Shown in pieces: positions 11,669 through 24,037 of a stretch of DNA of 64,000 nucleotides; positions within the stretch are counted from its first letter, which is position 1, and the number at the start of each line of letters is the position of its first letter. The translations under genes were made by a program, and so were the position numbers. The DNA is from Alopecurus myosuroides (Eukaryota; Streptophyta; Magnoliopsida; Poales; Poaceae): NCBI GenBank assembly GCA_028641055.1, contig CM054062.1:239168528-239232527 (forward strand), written 5' to 3'. A model generated the notes under the pieces. That model made no database searches. It was given only the letters and a program-made list of their open reading frames with translations, and was not told where the DNA came from.

Positions 11669-13548
11669 AGTTCCTACTCGTCCACGAGTTGGTAAATGAT
11701 AAAACAAAATAATTTCTGAGGTGAAATGCTACCGCACAATCTTGATCATAGTATGTAAAAGCATATGTAAGTGAGATCATAGAACTTTAACACAAACATG
11801 GTAAAATAGGACTTTAATAATAAATCATAGCAATCACATTGCATCATGAGAAGTATCTCAAATAAAAGGTCATGAATAACAATGCAAAGAAAGATATATG
11901 TTTGTTTCAAGTATAGAGAAAGCATGGCAAAGTGATATTTTGCTAGTCCTTAAGAATGGGGCAAAACATAAATGCCAGGACACCTTCAAAGTTCATGAGG
12001 AAGACTAGAACAAATAATTTGAGAACAAGTAATAACACATCATGAACCAATTAATAATGTTTCTGGGACAAATGCACATAAAACTCAGAATGGAAAAAAT
12101 GATCTCTCAACTGTGCATAAAGTTAGAAGATGGAGACTCAACATAAAAGTAAAAGAAAGGCCCTTCACAGAGGGGAGCAGGGATCACTCATGTGCTAGAG
12201 AATTTTATTTTATTAAACATAGGTATTAAAAGTTTGACACTCCCCCCATCCATCTTTCACAAACCATGGCTAACCAAATCCTCGGGTGCCTGCCAACAAT
12301 CACATACCGTGGAGGAGTGACTATATTTTGGGAGATGGATGCTAATGTCAACGAATGGTAAACAGAAAATACAGTACGTCACATGCCAACTGAATTCACA
12401 AGAGAGGCTCCCATATGAAGGACGCATCTGGGTAGAAGGTCATCCCTCTTTTTCTTTTGTTTACAAAATTATGCTTTGACTGATAAATCAGGGGCAAAAT
12501 AGTGAAGAGATTTTGTGTGTATTAATTTGGGGCTGGGCACCCCGCTGCCAGCTCTTCTATCATTTGGATAAGCGGATGAAGCCACTAGTCCAGGGTGTGA
12601 AATCCAATCAACAAGTGAGATAAAGATTCTCTATTTACGTCCTCATGAGCAAAAACAGGAACATAAAGCAGGACTAATTTTGAAGGTTTTAAAGGTAACA
12701 CATGAGCAATTTACTTGGAGTGGCAGTTAAATACCACATGTAGGTAAGTATGGTGGACACAATGGGAAAACTTTGGTTTAAGGGATTTGGATGCACGAGT
12801 AGAGCTCATACTCAGTACAGGTGGAGGCTAGCAAAAGACTGGGAGCGACAAATCAAGAGAGCATAAGAGCCATAATCATGCATAGCGACATAAACATCAT
12901 TAATTAAAGCATAAGCGGTATCATAAGTTCAAAAAATAAATGATCATAGAGGCTAAGTGACTGGTTCATAGTCATAAACATGGTGTGAGCATGTGCCAAG
13001 TCAACCAAATAAAACATTCGAAAGAGAATACCATAAATTTATGCTTCAACATGACAAGAACAACTCATGAATCTTTCAATGGCACATTAAACACTCTCAG
13101 ATATTTGAGGCTAATCATGCTACTCAATAACCACAATGCTTTAAAACCAAAATAACATCTAGCATGATATGAAAAAGTTCTAGCCACGGTCTATACAAGC
13201 TTCTACTTGCACCATTAAAAATTCTACTTCAAGCAGCAATTTCTTTTTACAACAAGCACCATACAAGATATGTTTAAAAAAAATACTCTACCTGATACAT
13301 CAAGCAAACATGAGAGTAATCACATAACACTACTAAAACTAACATCTCTGAATAAGAGATGCATGAAAACAAAGGCTAAACGCAGTACTAGCAAAAAGTG
13401 AACACTCACAGAACAATAAGAATGAAAACTGGAGTGTTCTAAGCAATGAAAACGGAGTGTGTCTCTCTCCCACACAAGTATGATAAGATCCAACCATAAA
13501 CTACAGAAAAGAAAACTAAACAAACTTAAAACAAAAATAAAAAAAGCT
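11669..13548 (-). other. 3' UTR of the Athila-like element, no gene
   Basis: This is a low-GC untranslated region with no ORF I believe. It shares long blocks with the 3' UTRs of the two neighbouring elements. Confidence 0.6.
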
Positions 13549-15244
13549 TGATGCATGTAAAATGCATAGATGAATTTTGCATATTTTCACATGGTTTTCT
13601 ATTACATATTGCATCATATAAGGGTATAATTCAATGTTTTATAGTATTTTGGGGTTAAATTACAAAGTCCCCCAACTTTTATGGAATTAACCCTGCCTGT
13701 TAGAAACCCCGTTTTCTATATTTTTGACGTTTCAGGGGGCAAACTTCCGCGAAATCACCTGAAAATCTGCGGGGGTCATTTTTTTGGAAGGAGAAGACTT
13801 GCGGGCGAAGAATCCACGAGAATTGGGCAAGGAGGCCCAAAAGAGGACCCTCCACGCGGCCAGATTCCTTGGCCGCGTGAGAGGCCCCCTTTTGGCCCCT
13901 GTGGCCCCAATTCCTTCCATCTTCGACTTACCGACTCCGTCTTGACCCAAAACCGACTATAAAAAGGGTCCCCCGTACCCTTACGGAGGGGAGCGCCGTC
14001 GAAACACCGAAACACCGAAACAGAGACCTGGAGTTCCAGATTGGAGGGGGGAAACTCCGGCGGGGCGCCGCCGGTGTGATCTCCTACCCCTCCAACGTCA
14101 TCTCCATCGACATCTCCATGAAGAGGGAGTAGTCCACCCCAGGGCAATGGGTTTGTGGAAGTAGCACTTGTATCTCTCTCTCTCTATGTGCTTCACTAAT
14201 TAGATCCGTATGAGCTGCCTCACATGATTACGGGCACCGTTGTAATTCCTATGTGGTGGATCTTTTCTATGAGTTATTGAATCTGAGATTGCAATTGTTT
14301 CTCTTGAGTTATTTGAGTAGATGTATCTTATGTACCCCGTTCTTATTTGCTAGCTTTGATCAATCTTGTTCTTGAGAGCGTGTGTGGGGTGATGGGTGCA
14401 TTAGTTGGAGTAACGGGGGGGTGGCTAGTGCTGTGAAAGTGACAGAAGTTCAGCGACCCACTTAGGTTTTGTTAAACCTTTCTTAGTTACCTCACTAGGG
14501 ATAAAAAGGAGTACCTTGTTACCGGGGATTTGAAGTGACACTAATCAATCTCCATGACTAGATCTAGCAAGTTCTTACTTCAACTTCATGTCACATTGCT
14601 TAAAGCTATACTCTGGTTTTTCCTTAATTATCGAGGTGTTATGATTTATTTCGCATCTTGGTGGAGTATAAGAGGGATCAATATGACCGTAGAGATCTCT
14701 ATGCTAGGACGTGATGCCCATATGAAAGTACTCAATGTTAAACATGTTATTGTAATCTCACATGTAATTCTTTATGTCCACCGTCTACTACTTTATTTGA
14801 GAGAATGCAAGTGTGAAACCATGAACCCCGGTCCTATTTTAATTATAAGAAAACACCTTAGTTACTTTGCTGCAATTTACTTTAATTGCATCTCCAATTC
14901 GAATTTACATTATCTCCATCACCACTTGCATCACAAAAATACAAAAAACAATCCATTGCATATTTATTTTCTCATTTGCATTTAGTAGTAGATTTAATTA
15001 TTGTACATTTACTTTCAGCTTTGCACTGCAGTTTAGAAGTCTCACACCTTGTGCTTGACAACCGCTTGGTGAGGTTGAGGGCACAAAATTCTCTACTTGT
15101 TTGCAGGATCCTGGAGGAAGCTTGGAAGACAACTGCTGAAATACTGGCTCCCCAAGAGTTCGATATAAACCCTCGAGTCACCCTCGTGGGGAAGAAGGCT
15201 TGCCACTAGCTACACACTCTGCACTTGGAGTCTCAACCTAGCCA
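13549..15244 (+). repeat. 5' LTR of the gag-only gypsy element
   Basis: The start is placed at TGATGCATGTAAAATGC and the end at the CA twelve bases before the primer site. A promoter-like TATAAAAA lies at 13958. A GC-rich block (13730-14130) precedes an AT-rich 3' half. Both ends are inferred, since no partner LTR is in the window. Confidence 0.5.
13958..13965 (+). promoter_or_regulatory. TATA box in LTR
   Basis: TATAAAAA lies in the usual promoter position of this LTR type, after a GC-rich stretch and before the presumed transcription start. Confidence 0.5.
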
Positions 15245-15257
15245 TGAAGCGTTTTTC

Positions 15258-15275
15258 TGGCGCAGTTGCCGGGGA
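15258..15275 (+). promoter_or_regulatory. tRNA-Asp-type primer binding site
   Basis: TGGCGCAGTTGCCGGGGA matches the primer site typical of Athila-lineage elements, which prime reverse transcription from tRNA-Asp. One internal base differs from the usual TGGCGCCGTTGCC. Confidence 0.8.
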
Positions 15276-15606
15276 GCCATAGGTGAAGGAGTTGTCCAAG
15301 GGAGCTCACAAGAAGTCTTCATCACCAACAAGGTGTGCAAACACCTAAGCTTGGGGAGGTTGCACCTACGTGAGTACCGTCCTTTCTATCTCCACCTTCT
15401 TTCAAGTAGATTGTTTTGTTTCTTGTCTTGTTTTTGTTTTTGTTTTGTTTTTGTTCTTGTTTTTGTTTTGTCTTGCATATTTTATTTTAGTTTGCATTTT
15501 AGTTTTGCATTTAGTTATCTAGTTTATTTTAGTATTTCGAATTTGCCTAGTTACTTTACTTTTCAGTTTTTCATAAAAAATTAAAAACTACATAAAAACT
15601 GTTAAA
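15276..15606 (+). other. Untranslated leader before gag
   Basis: No gene is visible. It contains a long T-rich (TTTTG)-type tract at about 15410-15480. Confidence 0.6.
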
Positions 15607-17325
15607 ATGGGTGATAGAACTAAATTAAGTGACTACACAAATACACCCAATGACCAATTCATTGCTAGGCCAATTACTACACCTGAAATACAAGCTGAAA
15701 GCTATGAAGTAAGTTCTAGTTTATTGAATTTAATTACTAGAGAGCAATTTGGTGGTAGTGCTATGGAGGATGCCTCTATGCATCTTCATGATTTCATGGA
15801 AATATGTGATATGCAAAAATTTAAAAATGTGGAAAGTAGTGTTTTAAAACTAAAATTATTTCCTTTTTCACTTAGAGGAAAGGCTAAAGAATGGTTACTT
15901 TCACTACCTACAGCTAGTATAAAGTCTTGGGATGATTTAAACGAAGCTTTCATTAAGAAATATTATCCTCCCGTTAAAATTTTGCAAAATAGGAATAATA
16001 TCCTCTCACTTAGGCAAAATGATAATGAACATGTAGCCATGGCATGGGATAGAATTAAATTAATGATTAGAACATGCCCATCACATGGAGTAAATGAACG
16101 GACCATACTACACTCTTTTTATAATGGTCTAAACTACATGTCTAGAAATATACTTGATTCTGCTGCTGGAGGTGCCTTTATGAGTAAAACTATAGGTGAG
16201 GCTAAGAGCATGTTAGAAAGAATATTACAAAATTATAGTCAATGGAATACTGAAAGAGCACCCAATCCCACTAAGAAAATAAACTCAATTGAAGAAACCA
16301 ATGATTTGTCTTCTAAAATGGACATTATTCTTGCTTTTATTAATAAACAAAATATGGAGAATGTGCCTTTGCAGGAGCTAGTTGGTAGTAATTCTGAAAG
16401 TGTGGATGTTAATTTTGTTAGGAATTATGGTAGCAATGGTTTTGGTAATGCTTACAATTCATATAGTAAACCTCCTTATGTGCCAAATAAACCTTTTGTG
16501 CCATATCCTAATGCTAATGAAAATAAGTGGAAGCCTTCTAGTGAAATTTCTGAATTTAATAAATTGCTTATGGAACAAGTTGCTAGTCACAATGCTATGA
16601 TACATGAGTTAAATAAGTCTATTGCATCCATTAGTAGTGATATTAAAGGATTGCAACTTCAATCTTCGAATTTAGATAAAGCATTGTCAAAATTAGCTGA
16701 TAATCAAGCAACTCTATTAAGCATGTCAGCAGGAAAGCCACAAGCACAACCTAGTGTAGGAATGAATTCTATTACTATTGCTGCTCCTATTATTGAAAAT
16801 ATTGATCATATTTCTGAGAATACAAGTGAGCATGTCCCTACTAGCTTAGAAGAAACTTTGAATGAAATAGTGAAGTACCCTGAATATTTACTTCCATATA
16901 TGTCTTATCTTGCTAGCAAAGATGAAATTAGTCCTCATGAATCAAGCATGCTAGCTAAATTAGAAAGTAAAGTAGAGGAAATTATGATTCTTACTGAAAT
17001 TAAGGATCCATTGCTTGATTTAGAAAAAAGTAGCTTGCAAGAACTTATTGCTACTCTACAAAAATTTGCTAGTGATCCCACTATAAATGTTAATCAACCT
17101 GGCTTTGGATCTTATATTGCTAGTCATGTCTTGCAAGAAAAATTTGCTAGGTACAAGAATGAGGCCATGATACCTCCTAAGCTTGGGGATGCGTGGATCC
17201 CCAAGGTGCTAGTTTCAATTGGAAAAGAAATTCACCATGCTATGTTAGATCTAGGTTCTAGTGTATCGGTACTCTCTAAAGAATTATATGAATTGCTAGA
17301 ACTAGAAAATTTAGAAAAGTGCTGA
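15607..17325 (+). CDS. Gag with truncated protease (Athila-lineage)
   Basis: This is a 572-residue reading frame. The start ATG follows the leader and the protein opens MGDRTKLSDY. Residues about 60-205 match the Retrotrans_gag fold (LRGKAKEWLLSLP, then a long helical region ending near MLERILQNYSQ). The middle is low-complexity, Asn- and Ser-rich, and I see no CCHC knuckle. Near the C-terminus is a protease active site MLDLGSSVSVL; DLG is the usual Athila form. The frame then stops at TGA 17323-17325, inside the protease. Homology to retropepsin continues out of frame to 17621. Gag could still form particles, but no enzyme is encoded here, so any movement would need a helper element. Confidence 0.8.
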   Translation: MGDRTKLSDYTNTPNDQFIARPITTPEIQAESYEVSSSLLNLITREQFGGSAMEDASMHLHDFMEICDMQKFKNVESSVLKLKLFPFSLRGKAKEWLLSLPTASIKSWDDLNEAFIKKYYPPVKILQNRNNILSLRQNDNEHVAMAWDRIKLMIRTCPSHGVNERTILHSFYNGLNYMSRNILDSAAGGAFMSKTIGEAKSMLERILQNYSQWNTERAPNPTKKINSIEETNDLSSKMDIILAFINKQNMENVPLQELVGSNSESVDVNFVRNYGSNGFGNAYNSYSKPPYVPNKPFVPYPNANENKWKPSSEISEFNKLLMEQVASHNAMIHELNKSIASISSDIKGLQLQSSNLDKALSKLADNQATLLSMSAGKPQAQPSVGMNSITIAAPIIENIDHISENTSEHVPTSLEETLNEIVKYPEYLLPYMSYLASKDEISPHESSMLAKLESKVEEIMILTEIKDPLLDLEKSSLQELIATLQKFASDPTINVNQPGFGSYIASHVLQEKFARYKNEAMIPPKLGDAWIPKVLVSIGKEIHHAMLDLGSSVSVLSKELYELLELENLEKC

Positions 17326-17621
17326 AGTGAATTTGTCCTTGCTGATAACTCTACTAAACATGTTATAGGACAAGTAAAGATGTTATGATTGAATTGCACA
17401 TGACATTCGTACCCGTTGATTTTATTATTATGGATATGGGGGATAAATCCCCTAGTCCTATTATTTTGGGTAGAACTTTTCTTCGTACTACAGGTGCAAT
17501 CATAGACTCCAAGGAAGGGAATGTCAAGTTTCAGTTCCATCACAAGAAAAGCATGGAGCACTTCCCAAGGAAGAGGGGCACGCTGAAGAACAAGCTCCCT
17601 CATGAGCTTTATCCCTCTTGA
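17326..17621 (+). pseudogene. Remainder of the retropepsin domain
   Basis: After the stop the same frame reads SEFVLADNSTKHVIGQV and then breaks again. From 17385 a second frame continues with the flap and core region, including the conserved SPIILGRTFLRT motif, and ends at 17621. The protease therefore carries one stop and at least one frameshift. The reverse transcriptase that should follow is missing. Confidence 0.7.
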
Positions 17622-20353
17622 TTATCAAGTAAGTAAAGCCTAGCTATATGGCTATAAAGAAAGCGCTTTACGGGAGGCAACCCGGTTGTTTTTGTTTGGA
17701 GTTTCCTAGTGTCCTATTTCTGTCTCAAGAGATTAGTTTTTTTTGTTTCAATTCTGGAGTTTTCAATAAAGAGTCAAGTCAAACCCATTTGGACTTATAA
17801 GTTGCTATCCTAGTGCATGAAATTTCTGTTTCAGCACGAGTCTGCTCACCGTATAATTTTACGTTTTTTATTGGTATGTAGGATTGAGCTAATTTTTTAG
17901 TATGTTCTGCAAATTTTCATACTCTGTAAGCACAAAAATTGTCTTAATTTTTTGACGAGTCTAGCTTAGGGAAAAACGTTCGTTTTGATGCTGTTGCTTT
18001 TCTGGACAGATTCTGCCTTCTTTTGTTTTATGCACTCTTTGGGCTTGGGAATCGAATTTCCATGATTCTTTCAAGCAAGAGAGTGAACATACAACATAAT
18101 GAACCTTATTTTATATATACTGGAGAATTTGATTTGGAATTTTGCACAGCAAGCATGTGATTTGTTTGTCCTTGCTAATCTCACCCCACAGAAAAAGAAT
18201 GAGAGAAACATGTTTTGTGAAATTTTTTCACAGGGAATAGAGGAGCTGCGCCTCAAGACATCCAAGAATGGTGAAAGCCATAAGCTTGGGGATGTGATGA
18301 ACACCCCACTGGATCTACACTCTTTTGGTTAGCACACGTCTACTTTCTGTTTTTCTAAGCAAAGCATTTATCGTAGAGACTTGAAGCGTCTAGTTTTTGT
18401 TTTTACTTTTGTTTTCATAAGACCACCACCATCATTTTATATGAGATTGAGCTACTGGAGTTTGGGTTTGGAATGTATTGGATGCTAGTATTATGACTTG
18501 GAATAGGGATGCCATGGTTGATTTGAAGAGCTACATATGTTTGCATGATTTATAGGCGTTTTATGTGTAGAAATTTGCAATAATGTTGTGTTGAGCTATC
18601 TCTTATTCATGTCCTTGATGTTAATTTCTGGTTTATTTAGTTTGTCATGAAATGAGTAGTTCTATGGACATATGCATGCATAGTAGCTGGTCAACTATCT
18701 CCCTCTTGCTAGCCCAAAAATTTAAAAATTCCAACAAGTAAAAACTTGTTTCCAACACTCCTTAGCCAAGTATTTCCAGTGAGTCCACCATATCTTCCCA
18801 TTAGCTTCATTGCTATTCCGAGTATGTTCACCATGTTATTGTGTTATTTATGTTCTAAATTAAGATATTCACTTTATTAATTGTCATGGGTTGAACTTGG
18901 GATATGACTCTCACGAACTTTTGAAGGCATACTTTACTTTTTATGCATCTAATAAACATGACCGAATAATGGGAGCCACAAGTTTTGCGTTTGACAAGTG
19001 TGTGGTTGGGAGCTAGCTATAAACGTGTATCACCGGAAAGCTTTCAACATTGCACAAAAAAAATTACATTTGGTTGATATCATGTACTTTTGTTTTTGGA
19101 CTCCTGCCATGCCGAAATGAAATAGAGGAATAGTAAGTTTTGATGAGTAAGTATCTATATGACTAGAGAAACGCATTGGTCCGCCATGTACTGAGAGGGA
19201 ATGCTTCTCATGCATCCAAACCTTAAACCCAAAACCTTGCCATTCGTGTCCACCATACCTACCTACATGTGGTATTTCACCGCCACTCCAAATAAATTGC
19301 TCATGTGCTACCTTTAAAACTTTCAAATTACTTCTGTTTTGTGTTCCTGTTTTAGCTCATGAGGACGTAAATAGAGAATCTTTATCCCACTTGTTGATTG
19401 GACTCACACACCTGGACTTGTGGCTTCATCCGCTTATCCAAATGCTAGAAGAGTTGACAGCGGGGTTCACAGCCCCAAATAATAATACAAATTATCTTCA
19501 CTCTTTTTGCCCCTGATTTATCAGCCAAAGCATAATTGGTAAACAAAAGAGAAAGTGGGATGAACTTCTACACCAGTTACGTCCTTCTATGGGAGCCGCT
19601 CTTGTGAGTCTAGTTGGCTTGTGACGTACTATATTTTCTGTTTTCCATTCGTTGACATAAATATACACCTCTCAAAATATAGACACTCCTCCACGGTTTG
19701 TGATTGTTGGCAGGTACCCAAGGATTCGGTTAGCCATGGTTTGTGTAAGATGGATGGGAGGAGTGTCATGCATTTTATACCTCTGTTTATTAAAATAAAA
19801 GCTCTAGCACATGAGTAGTCAATTCTTCCCTCTGCGAAGGGCCTATCTTTTACTTTTATGTTGAGTCAGTAAACCCATTTCCTTCTGTCTCCATCAAGCA
19901 TTTGAGTTGTTGTGATCACATCATTTATATGTTTATCTATTCAATCATGTTTTCTATCCTTCTTTGTTTAGCACATGCTTAATTATCTGAATGAATATTA
20001 CTTTTAAAGCTATGAATCACTGTAAAATATTTGTTACAATTAAGCATATTAATCTCTACAATATAAACCTTGTTATAAAGATTTTACCTAAGATAAGTAT
20101 AATTTCATTAAATGTTCTCTGACCAAGAACGAAGTTTGCCATTACCAATTTTGATTCTCTCTTTTGCATCTTTGTTTGTGACTCCCTTTACTTGTTTCAA
20201 CTTAAGTTATATGAGAGGAAGTTACTGTCTGTAATGATGAGTGCATAGGTAAATGTGATGCTTCTTATCCGTATTTTATTTATCGACTCTTCACTCCATA
20301 AACCTGTGGTCATGTTTTCTGAGTTCAGTTTCGCTTGGGGACAAGCGAGGTCT
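17622..20353 (+). other. Post-pol 3' UTR of gypsy elements, no gene
   Basis: The stretch at 17640-17690 (CGCTTTACGGGAGGCAACCC) resembles the segment that normally follows pol in Triticeae Athila-like elements. This suggests pol was deleted cleanly between protease and 3' UTR. From about 19180 the sequence is the inverse of 24023-25110. The join between the two families is somewhere in 17700-19180. Confidence 0.6.
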
Positions 20354-20368
20354 AAGCTTGGGGGGAGT
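20354..20368 (+). promoter_or_regulatory. Polypurine tract
   Basis: AAGCTTGGGGGGAGT abuts the LTR start TGATACGT. Confidence 0.8.
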
Positions 20369-21879
20369 TGATACGTACATTTTGCATCACTATTTTATAT
20401 CATAATTTTCTGTTATTCATCGATATATTTCATGTTATGATGCATCCCTTATGTTATTTTATCTTATTTTGCATGTTTTATAATTTTTGGAGAATAAACA
20501 CCGGGACCAGAAATCTGATGGAAAAAGCACCGTCAAGATACCATATTCCAGAAGATCAGAAGAAGATGGGGGACATCCAGGGGTTCTTAAAAGTCCGAAG
20601 GAGGAACACAGCCAGAAGGAGAGCCAGAGAGGGGCCACCAGGGGCCCACACCTCGGGGTGGCGCGCCCTCCCCCTGGCCGCGCCACCTAGGGGTGTGGCC
20701 ACCCTGGCCCACCTTTGGGGGTCATCTTTTGGCCCCTGACCCTGAGGAAAAACTAAGCCCCATTCCATCCTCGAAGAATTATTCCGCCGCCGCTCCGGGG
20801 CGGAAAACACCCGAGAGAGAAAAGCTCTCTGGTAGGGAGAAATCTGCCGGGGAAATTCTTCTCCGGAGAGGGGAAATCACCGCCATCGTCACCGTCATCG
20901 CTCCGGGCATCATCAAGATCATCATCATCATCGTCATCACCACCAGAACCATCACCCTCATCATCCACCTTTATCCCGCTGTAACAATCAGGGGCCTCTA
21001 TCGTTGTTTTGCATTAGATCTCTCTCCCGGTGTGGATTACTTGTTAGTAGTTGATGCTTGTGAGATTTATCGGTGCTTGCACTTTATGACCAGATTGTTA
21101 TCTTCCATTATATCACCTCTGATTATGATCCATATGATGTGTTGTGAGTAGTTCGTGTTGTTCTTGAGGACACGGGAGAAGTCAAGTTGTTACTAGTGAA
21201 GTAATGTTGAATAATATTAATGCTTGATATTTAAGTTGTGGTGTTATTCTTCTAGTGGTGTCATGTGAACGTCGACTACATGATACTGCACCATTTATGG
21301 GCCTAGGGGAATGCATCGTGTATTTGGCTACTAATTGTGGGGTTGCCGGAGTGACAGAAACCTAAACCCCCGTTAGGAAACCATTACACGAGGGAGCGTA
21401 GGATCCCGGAGTTTAAAGCTGTGGTTAGATTTATTTCTTAATTACTTTCTTGTAGTTGCGGATGATTGCAAGGGGTATAATCACAAGTATGTATTAGTCT
21501 TGGATGGGACGGTACATTAGCATAGATTCACCCACACAACACTTATCAAAACACCAAAGTTATTCAGCTGCATGGAACAAAAGCACTTGACAGAAACCTC
21601 CCGTGTGTCCTCGAGAACATTTGTTAATCATAAGTAAACTCACCAGCTTGTCCTTTGCTGAAGAAAGGATTGGGCCACTCGCTGCAATTATTATTACTGC
21701 ATTTATTAATGCGCACTTTATTTATCTACAATATCAAAAATCCCTACAAATCTATTTTCCAGTATTTACAGTTATTCCTTCATTGAAACTGCTTGTCAAC
21801 ACCTTTTGCTCCTCGTTGGGTTAGACACTCTTATTTATCGAAAGTACTATGATACACCCCCTATACTTGTGGGTCATCA
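20369..21879 (+). repeat. 3' LTR, Sabrina-like family
   Basis: A 1511 bp LTR that starts TGATACGTACATTTTGC and ends CTTGTGGGTCATCA. It is the same family as the LTRs at 22516-24022 and 31341-32850, which lie in the opposite orientation. Confidence 0.85.
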
Positions 21880-22515
21880 GTCATCAACACCAAGAGTATC
21901 CAAAAGCTAAGTTCACCATACACTTCATTTTTTTTGTATAGTCATAAAGCTGTGGTTTTCTCATGTTTATCGAGCATTAAGATGTCTTTATTTTTATTTC
22001 ATATATATCATATGATCTCAAAATATCAATGTTAAGCCGAATTTTGAATGCATGCTCGGAGTTATTTATCTCAACCTGAATTGTGCCAGCGTTCTCAGAG
22101 TTTTCCCCTTTGGCTAAGTCAAACGTTTCTTTCACCTTAATAAGTATTATTTGAGTGTTTGTGTGTTAGGTCGCTGGACTAGATGTTAATGGCACAAAAA
22201 GACGGCTCATGATTCTGAGTTTAGACAGATTGGTTTTGAACCTTGTTGCTCAGCGTGCAGATTCTGTACTGCTAGATTTGCTAACACTAGGAAAAGCTAA
22301 TACACATAGACCAGAGAACTTAAGGGAGGAAACACAAAAATATTTACATAAACTTGCAAGTGTTCGCAAAATCATACATTCATACCTTTGATATGAATTA
22401 TGCATAAACAAATTAATGCAATTGTGCTCTTTGATATGCAGAGTTTCAGGACTCGGTGTTGTCGTATTCAGACTCCACCTCTTCTTTGTTGTTTCCGCCA
22501 ACGAGACTCGGGGGA
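21880..22515. other. 636 bp spacer between two inverted LTRs
   Basis: No primer site follows the LTR, so this is flanking DNA. A minus-strand reading frame ending at 22444 gives an acidic tail (NKEEVESEYDNTES, then stop) that could be the end of an old coding exon. I cannot identify it. Confidence 0.4.
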
Positions 22516-24022
22516 TGATGACCCACAAGTATAGGGGGTATATCGTAATACTTTTGATAAATAAGAGTGTCGAACCTAACGAGGAGCAGGTGTTGACAAG
22601 CAGGTTAGATAGAGGATTCACTTTAAACACTAGAAAACGAGTTTTTGGAGGTTTTCGATATAGCAGATAAAGAAAGTGCGAGTAAATAAATAACAGTAAT
22701 AATAATTGCAGCGAGTGACCCAATCCTTTTGAGAGCAAAATACAAGCCGGTTGTTCTACTTATGATTACCAAACGTTCTCGAGGACACATGGGAATTTCG
22801 TCAAGTGCTTTCGCTTCATACGGTTGACTAATATTTATTGGTTCGTGAAGTGTTGTGTGGGTGAACCTATGCTAATGCACCGCACAACTAGGACTAATAC
22901 ATACTTGTGATTATACCCCTCGTACGAATCCGCAACTACAAGAAATTAATTAAGATAAATCTAACCACAACCTTAAAACTCTGGGATCCTACACTCCCTC
23001 GTGCATCGGTTTCCTAACGGGGGTTTAGGTTTCTGTCACTCCGGCAACCCCACAATTAGTAGCCAAATACACAATGCGTCCTCTTAGGACCATAAAGGTG
23101 AAATATCATGTAGTCGACGTTCACATGACACCACTAGAAGAATAGCACCACGACTTAAATACCGAACCACGAGATATTACTTCAACATAATTCAACTACT
23201 AACATCTTGACTCCTCCCATGTCCTCAAGAACTAAACAAACTACTCACAAGACATCATATGGATAATAATCAGAGGTGATATAATGGATAATAACAATCT
23301 GGTCGTAAAATGTAAACACCGATAAATCTCACAAGCATCAACTAGTAACAAGTAATCCACACCGGGAGAGAGATCTAGTGAAGAGCAACGATAAAGACCC
23401 CTAATTGTTACAGCGGGATGAAGGTGGATGATGAGGGTGATGGTGTTGGTGGTGATGATGATGACGATGACGATCTTGATGATGCCCAGAGCGATGACGG
23501 TGACGATGGCGATGATTCCCCCTCTCCGGGGAGGAATTTCCCAGACAAATTTCTCCCTGCCGGAGAGCCTTTCTCTCTCTATTGTTTTCCGCCCCGAGGC
23601 GGCGCCGGAATAATTCTTCGATGGTCCCCTCGGTCTTAGGGTTCCCTAGGGGTCAAGTACGAGAAAGGGGGCACCCAGGAGTGGGCCAGGGGCCAGACCA
23701 CCCCAGGCGCGACTAGAAGGGGGGCGCGCCGCCTGGTGGTGTGGGCTCCAGGTGGCCCCCCTCCGGGTGCCCTTCTGGCTGGCTTCCTCCTCGGGACTTC
23801 TAAGACTCCTCCGGTATCCCCCCCTCTTCTTCTGATCTTCTGAAATAGAGTATCTCGACGGTGCTTTTTCCATCATATTTCTGGTCCCGGTGTTTATTCT
23901 CCAAAAATTATAAAACATGCAAAATAAGATAAAATAACATAAGTGATGCATCACAACATGAAATATATCGATGAATAACAGAGAATAACAATATTAAATA
24001 GTGATGCAAAATGGACGTATTA
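22516..24022 (-). repeat. 3' LTR of the minus-strand gypsy element
   Basis: A 1507 bp LTR. Its minus-strand start reads TAATACGTCC, one change from the canonical TGATACGTCC, and its end is CTTGTGGGTCATCA. Confidence 0.85.
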
Positions 24023-24037
24023 ACTCCCACCTAGCTT
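24023..24037 (-). promoter_or_regulatory. Degenerate polypurine tract
   Basis: AAGCTAGGTGGGAGT has two pyrimidine interruptions compared with the tract at 20354-20368. Confidence 0.65.

Larger units (their letters stand above)
10378..13548 (-). mobile_element. Athila/Sabrina-like gypsy element, 3' end only
   Basis: On the minus strand this is a 3' untranslated region (11654-13548), a polypurine tract and an LTR (10378-11653). The 3' UTR resembles those at 19180-20368 and 24023-25110. For example, 12340-12720 matches 24640-25020 in the same orientation over several hundred bases. No coding part of this copy remains before the next element begins at 13549, so it is truncated. Confidence 0.7.
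13549..21879 (+). mobile_element. Gypsy composite: gag-only element joined to another family's 3' end
   Basis: It comprises an LTR (13549-15244), primer site, gag and part of protease, then a post-pol 3' UTR and an LTR at 20369-21879. The two LTRs do not match: the left starts TGATGCATGTAAAATGC, the right TGATACGTACATTTTGC. This is therefore either a recombinant or two truncated elements joined between about 17700 and 19180. Reverse transcriptase, RNase H and integrase are absent. Confidence 0.55.

Noticed and set aside
20368..21151. ORFs in the LTR at 20369 and matching ones at 23418 and 32256
   Set aside because: They come from ATG/GAT repeats and GC-rich LTR sequence and shift between LTR copies.
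22209..22391. 60-residue + strand ORF in the spacer between inverted LTRs
   Set aside because: It has plausible composition, but no homologue I recognise and no partner exon.
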